A stretch of DNA of 14,148 bases. Source: JAKAXG01 sp035702985 (GTDB lineage: Bacteria > Actinomycetota > Acidimicrobiia > Acidimicrobiales > Palsa-688). The notes under the pieces were generated by a model. It was given only the letters and a program-made list of their open reading frames with translations, was not told the DNA's origin and ran no database searches. How positions within the stretch are numbered: the stretch's first letter is position 1; each line of letters opens with the position of its first letter. Made by a program: the position numbers and the translations under genes. This document shows positions 14,091-14,148 of the stretch, in pieces. The stretch spans positions 1-14,148 of the forward strand of contig DASSZD010000062.1 of assembly GCA_035702985.1 (NCBI GenBank). The letters run 5' to 3'.

Positions 14091-14148
14091 GTGGAAAAGA
14101 CTTGGGGGCGCGTACCAGTGCTGGGACTGGTAGCGCTGTTGGTCGCAG
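14091..14148 (+). CDS. N-terminus of an exported protein (cut by window end)
   Basis: Nineteen codons are visible: GTG then EKTWGRVPVLGLVALLVA. A short charged start followed by a hydrophobic core is the beginning of a signal peptide or first transmembrane helix. AGGGA (14080-14084) lies six bases before the GTG and supports this start. The mature protein is outside the window, so function cannot be assigned. It follows the secreted esterase by 77 bases and probably has its own promoter. Confidence 0.6.
   Translation, partial: MEKTWGRVPVLGLVALLVA

Noticed and set aside
1..14148. CRISPR array, tRNA, rRNA, IS element or prophage boundary
   Set aside because: I found no regularly spaced repeats, cloverleaf, transposase/integrase motif or terminal inverted repeats on either strand.

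Overview
The window is very GC-rich DNA with dense genes, strong G/C bias at third codon positions, frequent GTG/TTG starts and several start codons with no recognisable Shine-Dalgarno sequence. A FadD19-like acyl-CoA synthetase, a PilT ATPase, a helix-turn-helix/STAND/WD40 giant protein, and a secreted esterase with a Thr-rich linker followed by Pro and Val together suggest an actinobacterium. A lineage near the Acidimicrobiia is my best guess, inferred from protein style only. I see no tRNA, rRNA, CRISPR array, insertion sequence or clear prophage.

Layout. Bases 10-198 (minus) hold the C-terminal remnant of a GNAT acetyltransferase whose 5' part is unreadable. After about 340 bases without a confident gene comes a 1257-residue HTH-nSTAND-transmembrane-WD40 protein (541-4314), with 14 countable WD blades. 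A peptide deformylase (4364-4921) and a 62-residue AlpA/excisionase-like DNA-binding protein (5051-5239) follow on the same strand. A short inverted repeat separates them from a convergent acyl-CoA synthetase (5268-6902, minus). This is divergent from pilT (6976-8082, plus). pilT converges on a YihY/BrkB-type membrane protein (8079-9401, minus), and the two stop codons share one CTAG palindrome.

Further right, a DHA2-type drug-efflux transporter (9588-11657, TTG start) carries a C-terminal winged-helix extension of about 150 residues. After an AT-richer promoter gap comes an apparent operon: a possible 11-codon leader ORF (11721-11756), an integral-membrane acyltransferase-3 (11753-12976) and a secreted PHB-depolymerase/LpqC-like esterase (12973-14013), linked by GTGA and ATGA stop-start overlaps. 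The window ends in the first 19 codons of another exported protein (from 14091), which has its own candidate promoter.

How they fit together. Most genes are independent single-gene units. The only convincing functional pair is acyltransferase plus exported serine esterase, which could add and remove acyl groups on an envelope or extracellular substrate (inference). The two least ordinary proteins are the STAND protein, whose topology puts DNA binding and NTPase inside and two beta-propellers outside, and the transporter with a built-in winged helix.
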